Positions 1 to 13,000 of a stretch of 64,000 bases of DNA are shown here, piece after piece. Under the pieces are notes generated by a model that ran no database searches, was not told the origin of the DNA, and saw only the letters and a program-made list of their open reading frames with translations. Source of the stretch: Poa pratensis (lineage: Eukaryota; Streptophyta; Magnoliopsida; Poales; Poaceae); contig CAMZMU010000071.1 in assembly GCA_947311845.1 (NCBI GenBank), positions 23,845,236 to 23,909,235 on the forward strand, read 5' to 3'. The translations under genes were made by a program, and so were the position numbers. Position 1 is the stretch's first letter. The number at the start of each line of letters is the position of its first letter.

Positions 1-152
1 TTCTCTATCATTGCATGATTTCTACTTAAAAAAAGAGAGCTTCCTAAACCCTACCCAAACCCCCAAATCAAACCCTTACGCAAAATGAAGAAAAACTGCC
101 CAAACAATCGAGCATGGTCAACAACATCAAGCCGCATTGGACGAAAAAATGC
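1..152. other. left-edge intergenic sequence
   Basis: AT-rich sequence with no reading frame or repeat that I recognise. Confidence 0.4.
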
Positions 153-154
153 TA

Positions 155-277
155 CTCCCTCCGTTCCAAATTAATTGACTTCCATTTATCCACACATGGA
201 TGTATCTAGACATGTTACACGTATAGATACATCCACATGTGGACAAATGGAAGTCAATTAATTTGGAACGGAGGGAG
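155..277. mobile_element. Stowaway MITE (Tc1/mariner type), complete
   Basis: A 123-bp near-perfect hairpin opens with CTCCCTCCGTTCC and closes with the inverse GGAACGGAGGGAG. TA dinucleotides flank it at 153-154 and 278-279, the target duplication expected of Stowaway elements. The arms are complementary over nearly their whole length, which suggests a recent insertion. It has no coding capacity and would depend on a mariner-like transposase elsewhere. Confidence 0.93.
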
Positions 278-279
278 TA

Positions 280-3200
280 GACCCTAATGTCAGAAAGATG
301 ATTTTTTGACCATCAAGGGCCAATTCGGGAACTAACCGTATGGTCGCGCTGACAGCGGGCTCCACACACGTTACGACGCGACACGATGACCATAAATCAA
401 ATCATCACGATGTACAGTGACAAAAACGAGTAAACGAAGTCAAGTGAGTGACCTCCAATGAATTTTGCTCTTGTTTTTACTTACAAAAGGCTCGGCTACC
501 CCCGGCTAAATCTGCTGCAGGATGATGGAGAAACAGTACTCGACACTCGGATAACCTAACCGGCGAGCGTTGGATCACTCGTTGTGGGATGACGTGACGC
601 GACATTAATTGTGTGGAGATCAGCTTAATTGTGATGCGCCTTAGATGGGGCAGGGCTAGCTTGCGCGCGCGCAGGCTCGCGCGGTTTTTCGACAGCCGCA
701 CGTGCGCGCAAGTGGCCTTCCAACAGCGACGCGACGGGAGGAGGAAGACGACCACCGCACGGAGGAGGAAGAGAAGGTCGCAACCGCACGCCCGCGTCGG
801 GAAGGAAGAAGACCGCTGCGCCCCCGCCGCCGACGCCGGCCGAACCGCTTGCCTCCGCCGCCCGCGGCCGCCTCGCCGCCCCGCTCCAATCTCCACCTCC
901 GCCGGTCCGCCGCCGCCCGCGACCATCCCTCTAACCCCCCCCCCCCCCCACACCGAAGCTCTTCGCCGGCGACCCACCCCGCACCCCCCCCCCCCAAGTT
1001 AAGTTTGGTCTCACCGCCGCCTTCTCCGCCGCAGCTCCGCAGCGGCGTCGCCGGCGCTGGCTCGGCTTGAGATTTCATCCTCAACGCCGCCTTCTCCGCC
1101 ACGCGTCCGCGCCGGCGTCGCCTGCGAGCGTCTCGGCCTGGCCGCATCTGCGCGCCGTGCGCGTAGAGAGGAAGAAGATGGGGAACGACATCTGCGCGTC
1201 GTGCGCGTAGAGAGGAAGAAGATGGGGAACGTGGGTGGGACCCACCACGTGATGCGCGTCGTGCGCGCAACAGCTAGACGTTTCGCCTTAGATGAGAGAT
1301 GGTGATTTCCTACTTGCCTAGACTAGACTGGTATACTTTGTATGAAGTCGTACACGCACACGCGACTAGAGCAGTGTATGGAAGCTTAGCGGCCGGCCAG
1401 TGGCAGCGTTCTCGTACGTGCTTCAACTTGCTTGCCGTTGTATCCACTGCTCCGTTGCGCTGACACCTACGGCCTGCCGGCCGGCCGGCCAGCTCCGTCC
1501 GTCCACCGGCCGTCCGCTCCGCCCAGCTAGCTCGTTATCTCTCGCTCTCAGCGCACGCACGCGCATTCAATCGCTCGCACCCGCCCGTGTTGCGATCGTT
1601 GGTAACCACCGCCGCCGGAGATATCGCGTGGGCGTGGTAGTAGTACGTCGACGTCGGGAGCTAAGGGTTTCGCTGTTGGTTCCTTATCACCCGTCGACTA
1701 CTCGCTCCCTCTACGTACCTTTCGCCTGTATACGTACGTAGCTAGCTACTGGTGAAGGGACGGTGCTTTCGCTGTCTCCCTCTCCTTCCTCGCCTCTTGG
1801 TGGTAGCGCAGTGCTAACTGCTAAAACATGATGATAAACGAGAACCTCTCGTGATACGGCCGGTGTCATCTTCAGTGGTGAAGAAATTCAGGTCCATGCT
1901 GTAATCGAGCATGCATGATTCCTCTGCACTGCACCGCTAGCTGTTAACCTGAGATCGAGTGGTGAAATCCCCGGAAAAGAGATTTGATTGGTGAAAAGAT
2001 TAGGCTCTGATCGGAGTGATAAAAGCGAGCACTACCCTTGAAGCAGACGCAAGCTAGAAAGATGTACTCCTACACAACTTGCATTAGTAGAAACATTGCG
2101 ACAATTAAGCAGTACTTTCCTTTGACTTGAGCCAAGTACTGGCTCTTCACAAATCGTGAAGATGTGGACTGTTTGGATCGATATATCATGCATGTGCAAT
2201 TACCCAATATTCATCTTCCACAATCTCCAAGTCAAACTGAATGAGCAGGGCCCTGCAAAACCAATCTCCTAACCTCCCCTCTATCAAACCGAATCGGACT
2301 ACTTGATGTCGATATCTAAGAGGCCCTATGGCGCAAGAACTCATTCCTTAACGATGCATGTCCCACGGGAACGCTTCAACTTGGATGGCAAGCCCTAGCC
2401 GTCAACTAGCTGTAAATTAGAGAAGAAAAACTAGACACCTCAAAAGCCGTCTGATCCATTTAATTGAACGGATTCTGTACGTCTGATTAATATAGTAAGA
2501 CAATTTCGCGTGTAGCATTTTTCTGTGTGTGCTACATCTCATGTAGCAAAAAAAAAAAAAAAAACAGGCGCAACATTTGTTTTGCGCATGTAGAATCATG
2601 TGGCTTATAAAAAACGTTGTAACATTTTGGGCACAACAATGTACCCAAAATTAACAACGCATGCAACAAATCCCATTGGTCGTGCAAAAAAAAAATTTGG
2701 AAACCCATCATCCTTTGCAACAAAAAAAATGCATCCAGTATAAATGTCTAGTAAATCCAACATTCTAGAAACATGTATGCAACATCGGAACAATCTGTTT
2801 GTAGCATACACACATAATTGTAGCACTTTACCCCCGTTAACACAACAAAAATTATGCTCTTATATAGAAAAAACTCATACCCATGCAACATCGACAAATT
2901 TCCCCAAAAAGCTGACCTACATATCGTCTAGCATGGAAGCACCACCATATCCGATTCGAGCTCGCCGGCCAGGAATCCACCACGCCAGAGACACGTCAGA
3001 GCTAGATCGGTTCAATCTACTCGTCGGCGTCATCTTCTCCGGGTTCAACAACGTGTGAGGAGGGGCGTCGTTGGTAGTGTCCACGTCAACAAGCTCTGCC
3101 ACGATGCCCATGGTGAGCTTGCAGGGATTCAGCTTTGAAGGTTTCTTCGGTTGCCCCTAATTCGCCTAATACCCACGCCATAGGCGACCATGCAGGGAAG

Positions 3201-3500
3201 TGCAGGTGCCAGCCATGACTGAGGCTAGCGCTGACGCTGAAGGAGTGGCTCGAGCTAGAGTTCATCGCTTAACTCTTGCTACAATTTCTAGTGCTAGATG
3301 GAACAACAGGTTGAAGAATAGAATTTTCCAGGGATCAAAGGCATCTCCTTCGGCAGAAAGTACCTTTGCCATCTTCCTTCAAAAAGGGAAAATAGCCAGA
3401 TCTTCAAGTGGGCTGATTCCTATTTCAAATGGATCCACTACGGGTGGTATATTCTGCCTGCAAGGCCACAATCGGCCCACACTACACCATTAATAATTCT
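280..3500. other. intergenic region with a GC-rich block and AT-rich repeat debris
   Basis: No gene could be supported. Positions 650-1270 are very GC-rich, with two poly-C runs (935-949 and 984-995) and an exact-unit 44-bp tandem duplication (1145-1188 and 1189-1232). Overlapping reading frames on both strands here are Arg/Pro/Gly-rich and look compositional. Positions 2490-2830 are AT-rich with A-runs and repeated GTAGCA/GCAACA words like those in the element at 57962-58299. Positions 3100-3500 show nothing recognisable. Confidence 0.5.
1145..1232. repeat. 44-bp tandem duplication, two units
   Basis: The block beginning CATCTGCGCG and ending in GGGGAACGA occurs twice head to tail, differing at one C/T position. 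It lies in the GC-rich block and has no evident coding role. Confidence 0.8.
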
Positions 3501-4024
3501 ACCGGAACCAACCCAACAACGGGCCACACGGCCGGGCCCGGTCCCGGGACAAGCACCAGCTTCGCCTTTCGCATCTGGTCCCAAACCAAGCAGGCCCGTT
3601 CCCTGATCGCGGAAGCTCTCCTCGTTCTCTCCGATTCCCGCAACGCGTAACCGACAAGGTCTCTCGCGTAAAATTCACCGAACCCGATGGGAGTCCTCGC
3701 GCAACGGAAAAAAAACTTCGACCGGTCTGCGCCCACCGAGGCCAGGAGACGCGCGCGCAGGGCCCACGGGCCAGCGACACTGGCCGGTTTCCTCGACGCT
3801 TCCTCGTCGACCTCCTCCTTCTTTTCCCACGGGTCGGGACTCGGGTCATGGCGGTCGCGCCTTTGAGTAGAGAATACAATTGAGGACCCAACGATTAACG
3901 AACACGAACTCCCCTCAGATCTGAGGCACCACACCACACCTCACCACCGGCCTTCCCCCGTCCCTCCCCGCGCGCTGGCGAACCTCTTCCTGGAAGCTCC
4001 GGGAGGGGGCCGCCCCGCCGCCGC

Positions 4025-7000
4025 GATGGGCTCTTCGACCGGCTGCCCCCGATGGACCACCTCCGCTCCGAGAAGATGTGCTTCGTGCAGCTCATCTTCC
4101 CGCCGAGACCGCGCGCCTTGCCATCACCTACCTCGGCGAGGTCGGCTCATCCAGTTCAAGGACGTGAGTGCCTCTACCTCTCTGCCTCGTCTCTCCCCCT
4201 CTAGCCTCGCCCTCGCGGATCTGTCTGATCTAGCCTCCTGAGTCGCTACCTCTGCCACGCACGCGAGCTCTCGGATCTAGCTTTTGCCTGCGCTCGGGAC
4301 GAAGAGCTAGCGTTTGATCTGGGCGTCATTGATTCGACCCCGAGGCTTAGTGCGCGCTTCTCGTTTCGTTTTAGCTGCTTTGGATTGAGTGTTTAGTGGG
4401 CGTGAGGTTGTTCTGGACCAGGGGGGCACATACGAGGCGGTATTACTTAGGTGTCGGCTTTACGGAGTTATTATACCTCGATGATACATGAATAGTGCTT
4501 TAGCTTGTTTTGATCCTAGTTCTAGTTGGCATGGCGTCTAGTCCAATTTATGTATACGAATCTACATTGTGAGATTTATTTATGTGAACAAATTGCTAGG
4601 GAGTTTGTTTACCGTTAGTTTTGGTGTACCATTCATGGATATTACATGCATTCTGATTTACCAGGTTTTAGTCGATGAACTAGTGCGATGAATGTATGGG
4701 GCCACTTTCTGAATATCTAGTTTGACAGCATTGTCCATTAGTACATGCGAAGGAATTGGATTTTGGCTTCAGTGACCATAAGATGCTGCTGGGATATTAG
4801 GAAAACTGATAGCTGCTGGCTTTTCGAATTCCTCCTCAAAAGCTATACCTGTTACAATGGACATAGAGCGTTGAGCGATCACCTTTACATGTCTTGGGAG
4901 CATGCTTGTGCGCTATAGTATTGAGCTCTCTTGGGATAGAAGTCCAGTGCATCTCTGGGGGCGGATCATCAAAAGTGGCCTGGGGCAGAATGGTTGGTTC
5001 TTATCTGTGAGGTAGTTGACGTTATGCAGATTTGATAGGACTGCGATCTGGCTTCTAGGAGAAGACCATTGACCTCAGCTTGAATAGCAAAAGCAGCTGC
5101 AGTGGATAAAGCTTAATCACGATTGCCAGTTTGGGAGACCGAAGATCGTCTAGCAGGGTCTTTTTCAGGCCTCACCAGAGTAGATTCTACCATATATTAC
5201 TAAACGAGAGACTTTATTTTGGACTTTGTAGATATGGTGTCATCGCTGATAACTTTGTTAATATGATTAGGCTGTAGAAGGCTATGTTCGTTGCTTACTT
5301 TCAGATCAGTAGTTTTTATTTGTTATGTTACCCGTCTACAATTGTTCAATTGCTGACCTGTTTTCCCCTTTCTTTGCAGTTGAATGAGGATAAGAGTCCT
5401 TTTCAGCGTATATTTGTTAATCAGGTGATCTAAATTATGTTATCCTTGATCTGATTTTTATGTTTATGACACATGTTGGACACACTTGTTCTATTCTATG
5501 CAAATAGAAAGTCTTGGATGGTTTTGTGTTGTGAAGCCCACATATCAATTTATTTATTTTCGTTCCATCTGATCAATTTATATCCAAGGTCCTTGGTATA
5601 TCATGGATGCAGTACTGAGATACCTACCTTTGTACTGTTCAATGGGTGAGATGATAATCCTCTCAAACTTAAGAAACCAGCAGACATAATGTATCTTGTG
5701 ACCGACATTTTGTAGGATGTTTTCTTGCTGCTTAGAATTTTGGAGTAACAAAGATTCAGGACAAAAACTCCGCCTATGTCTTCTAGGCATAGCCGGTCCC
5801 AAGCCCGGATAAAGGAGGAGGGTTGTGATACGCTTGGCGAGCCAACGTAAAAACTACCAGTCCCATGGATATGAAACCCACGAGAGTAGTACTAGGGTGG
5901 GTGACCTCCTGGAAAGTCCTCATGAAAAGGTTATCTAAGGGTTGTGATAGGCTTGGCGAGCCAACGTAAAAACTAGCCAGTCCCATGGATATGAAACCCA
6001 TTGGGCGAGAGTAGTACCAGGATGGGTGACCTCCTGAGAGTCCTCGTGACAGGGTTTCATATCTAGCCTACCCCAACTTGTTTGGGACAAAAGGCTTTGT
6101 TAAGGTTAAGGAAAGATTCAGGACAAAAATAAGTATTAGAACAGTAACTTGCTTGGCTAGTAATGCAATTGAAAGATTCTTATCAGTGGATAAGTTTGCT
6201 GACTTCAAGTAGCCTTTTGGCGGAGGAGGCACATGATAGTTCACTATTAGTATTTTTTTTTGGGTTTCAGTACTAGTATATGTTTCTTCAGTAACTCTTT
6301 TATGTATGCTCCTATATTGATAAGCCTGTTGCGATCCACTGCAGGTAAAGCGGTGTGCTGAAAAGTCACGGAAGCTAAAGTTTTTCAGTGATCAGATCAA
6401 CAAGGCAGGTGTTAAATCTTCTGTCCGGCCTGCACTACAACCTGAGATTGATTTGGAGGAGCTAGAGGTAAATAGCCTTGTCATTTATAACAAAACTGCA
6501 GCAGTATTCCTTTGGTTTCTGTTATTTAATCAACAAGTAGTCATTTTGAGGGACATGCTCAGTTTGTTTTTAAGGAAACTGAATAGTTGCTTTTGTTGTC
6601 TCTACAGGCCAAATTGGGTGAGCATGAGCATGAGCTGCTTGAGATGAATAGTAATAGCGAGACATTACAGCAGACGTACAATGAACTTTTTGAATTCAAG
6701 CTGGTCTTATCAAAGGTTGTTCTCGATACTTCTGAAACATGGAATGAATTGTTCCATGCTGTTTCTTGTGACTGTTAAGGCGTGAGATAAAAGATCTAAC
6801 ACTAGCATACTTGCAACACCCCTAGTGATAGCCCTTGGGTACTTTCTACTGGAAAATATTGCAATTCATGGAGAAATTTGCTTTGTAGCTGATGACTGGA
6901 TACTTATGTGGTTTAAATTATAAAGTGTAATACTTGTTGGCTATTATGAGTTCCTACCTTAGTTATTATGATATGTTAGTTCAATATTAACTATGCTTTT

Positions 7001-10000
7001 AATAATATGTCTGTTCTATTTTCTGTTGATTTCCATGCTTTCCTCAAATAACTTCTTGCAGGCAGGTGGCATCCCTGCTTCTCAAAATCATGCAGCTCCA
7101 GCTGACCTGGAGCTAGATGAACACATATATGACAAGGAAGTGATAAGGGAAATGCCTATTTGCTTGAACAGGTCTTATCTTAGTTCGTACTCTGAAAGTT
7201 AACATTGTCATATTCTTTCCGTTGAATTGTCACACAAAATGTTCTCAGGTATACATCAAGGGGCCTCGAATCTGGTGTTAGGTTTGTTAGTGGGATAGTA
7301 TTGAAGTCCAAGGCAATGGCCTTTGAGAAGATGCTTTTCCGGTCTACAAGGGGAAATATGTTCTTCAATCAAGCACCCGCAGGGAAACCTGTTACTGATC
7401 CCATTTCTGGTGAAGAGGTTTGTCTCTGTCATCGTGGTTTCCTTTTCTAATTCTCGTGTAATTATATTAAATTTTTCTTGTAATTGAGTGGCTGCCTTAA
7501 ACTATTTACTGATTGTGATAGCTTCACTTTGTTTTTTATCTAGAGCTGGGTTTACTTCCCAAATTGATGCAATATAATACTGAAAAGAACTTTGCACATG
7601 ACAGTTTGTTCGGTACCTTGAAACCCTCCAAAGTTTTTCAACAGTATGTTAACAATAAGTTGCACTCTTGCAGGTAGAGAAGACTGTTTTTGTAGTTACT
7701 TTTCTGGAGAGCAGACTAGGGCAATAATACTGAGGATTTGTGCTTCACAGGAGCAAGTTGCTACCCTGTCCGGAGGAGATGGTCAAGCAGAGGCAAATTT
7801 TTTCATGAGGTATTTTAATTTCATGTATGGGACAAGATCTTTTCTAGCAAGAACAAATACTCCACCCATTCTTTTCTACATATAATTTCCCGTAGAAGCC
7901 TGGAGGCCTAGGTAATGTCCAGTTGTTAGCAACCTACTTATCATTTTTTTTGTTCTGAAGTTACACGAGTGCCATGCTGATGTAACGTCGTAGTACCTTT
8001 TCTGAAGTATTTGAAGTACTGACATCAATTATTTCCAGGTCATCACGCCTCTCTGATCTAGAAGTCACCTTGGATGCAGGAATTCAACACAGAAACAAGC
8101 ACTTGAGTCTGTAGGCTCCCAATTATGGAGGTGGATAATTATGGTAATCAAGCAGCATCAATTTCTCATTTTGTGTCTGCATATTGCCATTCCTAGATAT
8201 TGGTGCTCCGTGTTTGGCTAGTACCTACTTTTGTGAATTCAAACTTTTTGTATTTTCTTTTTAGGTAAAGAAGGAGAAAGCTGTTTATGATACACTGAAC
8301 ATGCTGAACTTTGATGTGACAAAGAAATGTCTTGTTGGAGAAGGATGGGTCCCATATTTGCAAATCTCAGGTCAGAATACAATATTCATTGTGTGTGTAT
8401 CTTAACATTTTAGAGCCAAATCTTACTTCTGAGTTGTGTTTCAGATCGAGGATGTTTTGCAGCGTGCAACACTTCACAGCAACTCGCAAGTTGGAAAATA
8501 TTTCATGAGATGGACACTATTGACTCACCACCTACATACTTCCGAACTGATAAATTTACAAATGCTTACCAGGAGATTGTTGATGCTATGGGTATGTACC
8601 TTGGCGCAAACATTAACCTGAATAAAGGTTTATCTGTTACACTTGTGCCCTTTAGAAGCCATGGAAAACCAAGTGATATGGATTGTTTATGAAAATTAAA
8701 TTTCTGTTTTATATCATTATCGGCATTCGGGGTCTCGAGTAAAGCAGTTGGAGCAGATCATGTTGTAATAACTACAAAATCAAGCACATTCTGCTATAAT
8801 TTTTCAAGGATTTGTTGGTTTGACATTGAGGGTGGTGAGGCAAGAGTTTAATGCATGCTACATTGTTAGGTGACAGTAGATTATTTCTAAGGCCCGTTCA
8901 AAATTTGGATTAGGTATGGCTTATTACCATTCAGCGCTTTTGAGAGTGTTAACCTTTTTCTGTTAATCATGACTGGCTGACTGCTTTATAAAATATCAGA
9001 GGTTGTTGGAATCTATACTAGATGTGATTGCTTATCTTGGAATGTTTCATTTATTACATAGTATCTTTAGTTTAGTTTGTCTGATCAAAGAGAAGCCCAA
9101 ATGAAAAAAAATTCCATGTAACTTTAGTGAATTGATCATGAATTTGTGTTGTTGTTTGCAGTGTTGGTCGATATGAAGAAATTAATCCAGCTGTAATATT
9201 CTGTTATCACATTCCCATTTCTTTTTTGCTGTTATGTTTGGAGATATGGGGTCATGGAATATGTCTGTTGATTGAGCTTTGTTTCTTATACTTCGTGAGA
9301 AGAAACTTTCCTCTCAGGTATTTTAGCTCAACTCAGACCATTTCTCCCCCCTCCACCCCCCCCCCCCCCCCCCCCCCCCCCCTTTTTTTTCGTGGTAACA
9401 TCCGTTGCACCTACTTCCAGCATGTTGTCTTATCTTTTCCCCCTCTATGTTTGGTCCCTACTGTCATGTTGTGGTATGCTATTCTTTATGGTGATATTTG
9501 AATTCGTATGCTGTGAAACATGTGTAGACCATGTTATTTCATGACTTATTGCAAATTGTCCAAGAAGGTGCAATATCTTGTACAAGTATATATACTAAAC
9601 TCATGTTGGTAAGACCCAAATAGTTTGTACTCCAACATCTCTGGAGAAGATTTGATCACCTCAAAGAACATTACCAGTTCTTTTTTTGTAAGCATCAGTA
9701 TCAATGCAGATGGAGCTAGAGGCATGCGGACCTGTGTTGTCATAGGAGTACATCTGCAAAAAGTGTGTAGAACCCATTTAGCTGTGGTATATTCGCATAG
9801 GAATCCAAAAATTCCGTCTTATACTTGGAGGGAATCCAATATCTCTGCGTGCAGAGGATCACATTGAAAATTGTTCTGTTTCCACCCGTGCTTATTGTCT
9901 TAAGCCATTTACCAAATTATGTGCTTGCGAGTATCTTTCTATAAATATGTCCTTGCTGGGAATGACTGCATTCTGCCTGTTCCCTTATGCTTTGGTCCAT

Positions 10001-13000
10001 TGGTTTTCGCAGAAGCTTGACAGCTTTACGGAGATGGCATTTGGTGGGCGTTATGTTATTCTTCTGATGGCATTGTTCTCAATATACTGTGGGCTCATAT
10101 ACAACGAGTTTTTCTCAGTTCCGTTCCATATATTTGGCAAATCTGCGTATGCATGTCGTGAAAACTTCCTGCAGGTATGGACTTCTCCATTCGATAATGC
10201 TCGGAAATTGAGACTTTAGTTAAATACCTTGACCAAGTCACCAAGCTGAAGTTCTGTTCGGCAGTTCATTCTGCTTTGAGCATGCTGCGACTGTTATTAC
10301 TTTGCTTGTTTGCAACTTGTTGAGTACATTCCATATGTATAGGAATTTGGGGTAACGCGTTGCTCCATCTCTCTTTACCACTGAAATTGGCTAATTCCGA
10401 GTATTTGCAATAGACATAAGAAATACATTATGTCCTGAGAGCATATACAAATATTTAATTTTGAAACAAAAGAAACATGTGCGACATATATATAAGTACA
10501 CGTGGCTCTTCTCTCTTGATACAAGGTCTCCATTTCTTATGGTAACATGCGTCCATAACACATGATTAGTTTTGCAAGTTATTGAAATTAGTTAAAACAC
10601 TTTTTCTTGTGGTTCTGGGCCTGCAAGGCATTAAAGATACAGATGACTATGTCCATTTGATTATTTCTGTTTTCTTATTGGTCGGTACTTCCATGAGATG
10701 TTTAGGGCGTAGTCTTCTTCTATAACACATGAAGTCAGATGATAATTTGTAAGAAACCTTTTATCTCTGAAGATCTAACACTCAACATGTGTGCTTCAGT
10801 GATGCACATACTGCGGGTCTCATAAAAGTTCGTGACCCCTACCTTTGGAGTGGACCCAAGCTGGCGTGGAAGTCGATCTGAGTTACCCTTTCTAAATTCG
10901 TTGAAGATGAAGATGTCTATACTGATGGGTGTCTCCCAGATGAACTTGGGGATTTTATTGAGTTATTTTGATGCAAAGTTTCATAAAAATGCCCTTGACA
11001 TAAGGTAGTATATTTTTGCCACATCTTTTATTCTTTTGATGCAAGCAGGATGTTTTATAACAATGTTGGTTCCTCAGGCACCAATTTATACCACAGATGA
11101 TCTTTCTGAATAGCCTCTTTGGTTACTTAGCACTCCTAATTCTCGTTAAGTGGTGCACGGGCTCTAAAGCCGATCTTTATCACGTGATGATATATATGTT
11201 CCTTGACCCTTTTGGAGATCTTGGAGAGAATCAACTGTTTTGGGGTCAGAAGGAACTCCAGGTTCTGTAACCTTCTGACAAACAAGTTAAACGCCCCATT
11301 ATTTGTATCTTTTTTGCCCACGCCTGCTTACCAGTTTCCCCGATGCAGATACTTTTGCTGGTTCTGGCTCTTGTAGCTGTTCCATGGATGCTCTTCCCAA
11401 GCCTTTCATTCTAAGGAGTCGTCATAAGGAGGTATGCTGTTATGAAAAAACTCAATTCTTGAAAAAACAATTAAATACCAATTCGAGATATAACTTTGCG
11501 TTGATGCTTTTTTTTTCTTTGCGGATAAAAGGGGTTTATATTGCTTAAACAGTAGAGCATTACAATCCCCAATAGACCTGTAAGTGGGCATGTCTGCGGC
11601 TGTCCATCGACACGCCGCTTGCGCCCGATAGATTAAACGGGAATATGATATCGCCCACTTAAATCGCGTATAATTTCCACGGCGTCCGTCAAGTCCTGCT
11701 GAAACCCTTTTAACAACGACCGAAAGTCAAGCAGCGTCCGTTCGTCGAGCTCTTGTTCGTTCGCACAACTCCGCTCGTTTCCTTTAATATCTTGTACTCT
11801 TCCTGCTCTGACGGCGCTCATGGCGGCGCTGCTGCTCCCATCTCCGGACGCGCGGGCGGTGGGCGACGAGCTGGGCATCCTGTAGTGCCAGTCCGTCGCG
11901 CTGTTTCACCTGACAGCCACCGTCAAAAGGGTCGTTCATGGAGATGCACGTCAGCGCTGATCTGGGTGCTTGGGTGTGACGGAATCCTGTCTGCCGGTGC
12001 CGCCGTCAACATGTTTTGGGCCGCAGCCATGGCTGAGCGAGGAAAGTGGATCGATTTTTGTTTATTAGAGAGAATGGTTTGTTTCTTGATATAACTGTGA
12101 AATAAGTTTGTTTAATTGGGTTTTATTGGGCAAAGGGATAACCGCGGCTGCCCACCAACTAGAAGGATCTGCCCGTGGGCGTCCAGGAACATGATTAATT
12201 GGACTCGGGTTAGCGGCGCCGTGGACAGCCGTCTCCACTTACTGCCTGAATCCCCAAGGATATTGTTCAGGATCTCATCCGGACTTGATCCTACATCCTA
12301 GCCAGACCGCGATACTCCCCTCTATACGACCATAACTAGCTACACAATGGCTAGGCTCATTTTGTGACCTAGGCACTTTTATAAACGATACTCTGGAAAC
12401 TGAAGCAAGGAAAAGATGAAATTTTCCAACCATATATATGTCCCAGATAAGAGCGGTCCTGCATGCAGCTTGTAATCATGTTCAGCATGACAGAGCAGTC
12501 AGCCACTCATGCTTGAACTAACAACCATAAGCTTAGTCCGTAGTCTCTGCAAGCCTTATGTTCTGTATTGACATAGGTCATCTTTGTATGAAATGTCACA
12601 ATGAGTAAAGTTATGACTTACAACTCGTAGGGTTGTAAAATTTGCTGCTTGAAGTTGTATTCCACTGGAGTGAATGGTCAAGCAACATATGCTTTGTGCA
12701 AAAAATGGGTCGAGTATTCAACTATATTGTCTTGTTGATAAACTTCAAGTGCAACGCATATTCAAGCTTTGGGACATGCTTCCTTCAACCTTTAGGGTTT
12801 ACAATCATAGTGCCAGCAAGGATGACTTCGTGGTCTCTATGCAAGACCTTATAATCCTGACAAATGTATTGGATTACATGAACCACTGGTTGATGATTGG
12901 TCTGTCACAAACAGGGTTTTGGAAACTGTAAAGGGGGTCAGAACCAGACCCTGGCTGGTTAGGGAACTGGTCAATTGCTGTGAAAAAGGCATGCTGTTTT

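Noticed and set aside
477..1270. Overlapping 120-200 codon frames on both strands
   Set aside because: Arg/Pro/Gly-rich on every frame in a GC-rich block with poly-C; no conserved motif or splice structure.
3482..3937. 151-codon minus-strand frame before VHA-a
   Set aside because: Lies in the VHA-a promoter/leader region, GC-rich, and matches no family I know.
6345..6467. VHA-a as a processed pseudogene
   Set aside because: Introns with intact GT-AG sites lie between all exons, so it is not a retrocopy.
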